Source: Gemmatimonadota bacterium (GTDB lineage Bacteria; Gemmatimonadota; Gemmatimonadetes; Longimicrobiales; Gaopeijiaceae). From it: 41,308 bases of DNA. Made by a program: the position numbers and the translations under genes. The stretch lies in NCBI GenBank assembly GCA_030618065.1, contig JAUXEE010000001.1:1-41308 (forward strand), read 5' to 3'. The notes under the pieces were generated by a model. It saw nothing but the letters and a program-made list of their open reading frames with translations, had not been told where the DNA came from and made no database searches. Positions within the stretch are counted from its first letter, which is position 1; the number at the start of each line of letters is the position of its first letter. Shown here piece by piece: positions 41,098 through 41,308 of this stretch.

Positions 41098-41308
41098 ATG
41101 AAGCGGACTCGGGCCGGCGCCAACCTCTTCCTGGGTCTCGTGCTCGTGGCCGGGTGCGCTGAGACAGATGAGGGTGAAATTCAGGCCTTCCTGGACGACA
41201 TGGAAACGCCCATCCTCACCGCTTCCGACACTACCCTTCCCCACGGACTCGTCGGCGTCGGTTCGTTCGACGATACCGGTTCGTTCGACGATCTCATGTT
41301 GTGGGGGA
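41098..41308 (+). CDS. Lipoprotein, 5' part only
   Basis: The frame from ATG 41098 runs off the right edge after 70 codons. GGGAG (41085-41089) precedes it at 8 nt. The N-terminus is a lipoprotein signal: MKRTRAGA, a hydrophobic stretch, then the lipobox LVAGC. The visible mature part is acidic (ETDEGEIQAFLDDMETP) and holds a small GSFDD repeat. No family can be assigned from this fragment. It is divergent from the S9 peptidase gene. Confidence 0.7.
   Translation, partial: MKRTRAGANLFLGLVLVAGCAETDEGEIQAFLDDMETPILTASDTTLPHGLVGVGSFDDTGSFDDLMLWG
41259..41292 (+). repeat. Two 16-bp direct repeats inside the lipoprotein gene
   Basis: CGGTTCGTTCGACGAT occurs at 41259-41274 and 41277-41292, an 18-bp period that keeps frame and encodes a repeated GSFDD unit. 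It may continue past the window edge as a coding microsatellite-like array. Confidence 0.85.

Overview
The window is high-GC, gene-dense bacterial chromosome with no rRNA, tRNA, insertion sequence, phage gene or CRISPR array that I can recognise. The gene set points to a Gram-negative environmental bacterium: two ADOP-type (acidobacterial duplicated orphan permease) proteins, one with a PadR regulator, a secreted Asp-box/VPS10-like propeller protein, an S9 peptidase, a DUF5916/CBM9-like outer-membrane protein, a porin and a lipoprotein. Gemmatimonadota (or a relative of Acidobacteriota) fits best. This is inferred from family composition, not from a marker gene. No stretch over 300 bases lacks a gene.

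Layout. 1-3995 (minus): an ADOP permease, then a YtrA-type GntR repressor translationally overlapped with a multi-pass membrane protein that runs off the left edge. 4116-5807 (plus): a Tat-exported protein with the complete zinc-ligand pattern of zinc-dependent phospholipase C / S1-P1 nucleases. 5816-18322 (minus): eleven tightly packed genes, which I regard as the main discovery here. 18563-21569 (plus): PadR plus a divergent ADOP permease. 21715-26536 (plus): ammonium transporter, PII protein, glutamine synthetase, an SPFH/flotillin-like protein and a small unknown protein. 26643-31404 (plus): a porin and a 1194-residue sensor phosphatase. 31460-41308: a serine beta-lactamase-family hydrolase (minus), a damaged-looking DUF5916 protein (plus), an Asp-box propeller protein (plus), an S9 peptidase (minus) and the start of a lipoprotein (plus).

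The 5816-18322 array runs, in order of transcription: membrane dCache-HAMP-STAS sensor, globin-domain RsbR, RsbS, RsbT, RsbX-like phosphatase, a protein joining an RsbT-like domain, a SpoIIE phosphatase and a GHKL kinase-like domain, a STAS antagonist, a cyclic-nucleotide-domain K+ channel, an 863-residue triple fusion, an inositol-monophosphatase-family enzyme and a two-TM RCK channel-like protein. The triple fusion joins a degenerate isochorismatase-like domain, an aminoglycoside-phosphotransferase-like kinase domain and a NUDT9-type domain. Most junctions overlap (ATGA, TGATG) or are under 10 nt, so a stressosome appears to be genetically wired to two ion-channel-like proteins and a nucleotide-sensing or nucleotide-processing pair. 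The Nudix box of the fusion has lost the catalytic glutamates in a pattern resembling the TRPM2 channel's ADP-ribose-sensing NUDT9-H domain. The RsbS and the membrane STAS protein both carry proline where the stressosome phosphoacceptor Ser/Thr should be. No sigma factor or free-standing RsbW is present.

The sensor phosphatase at 27820-31404 carries a close paralogue of the operon's SpoIIE-GHKL output module, so a second, periplasmic input may converge on the same STAS partner.
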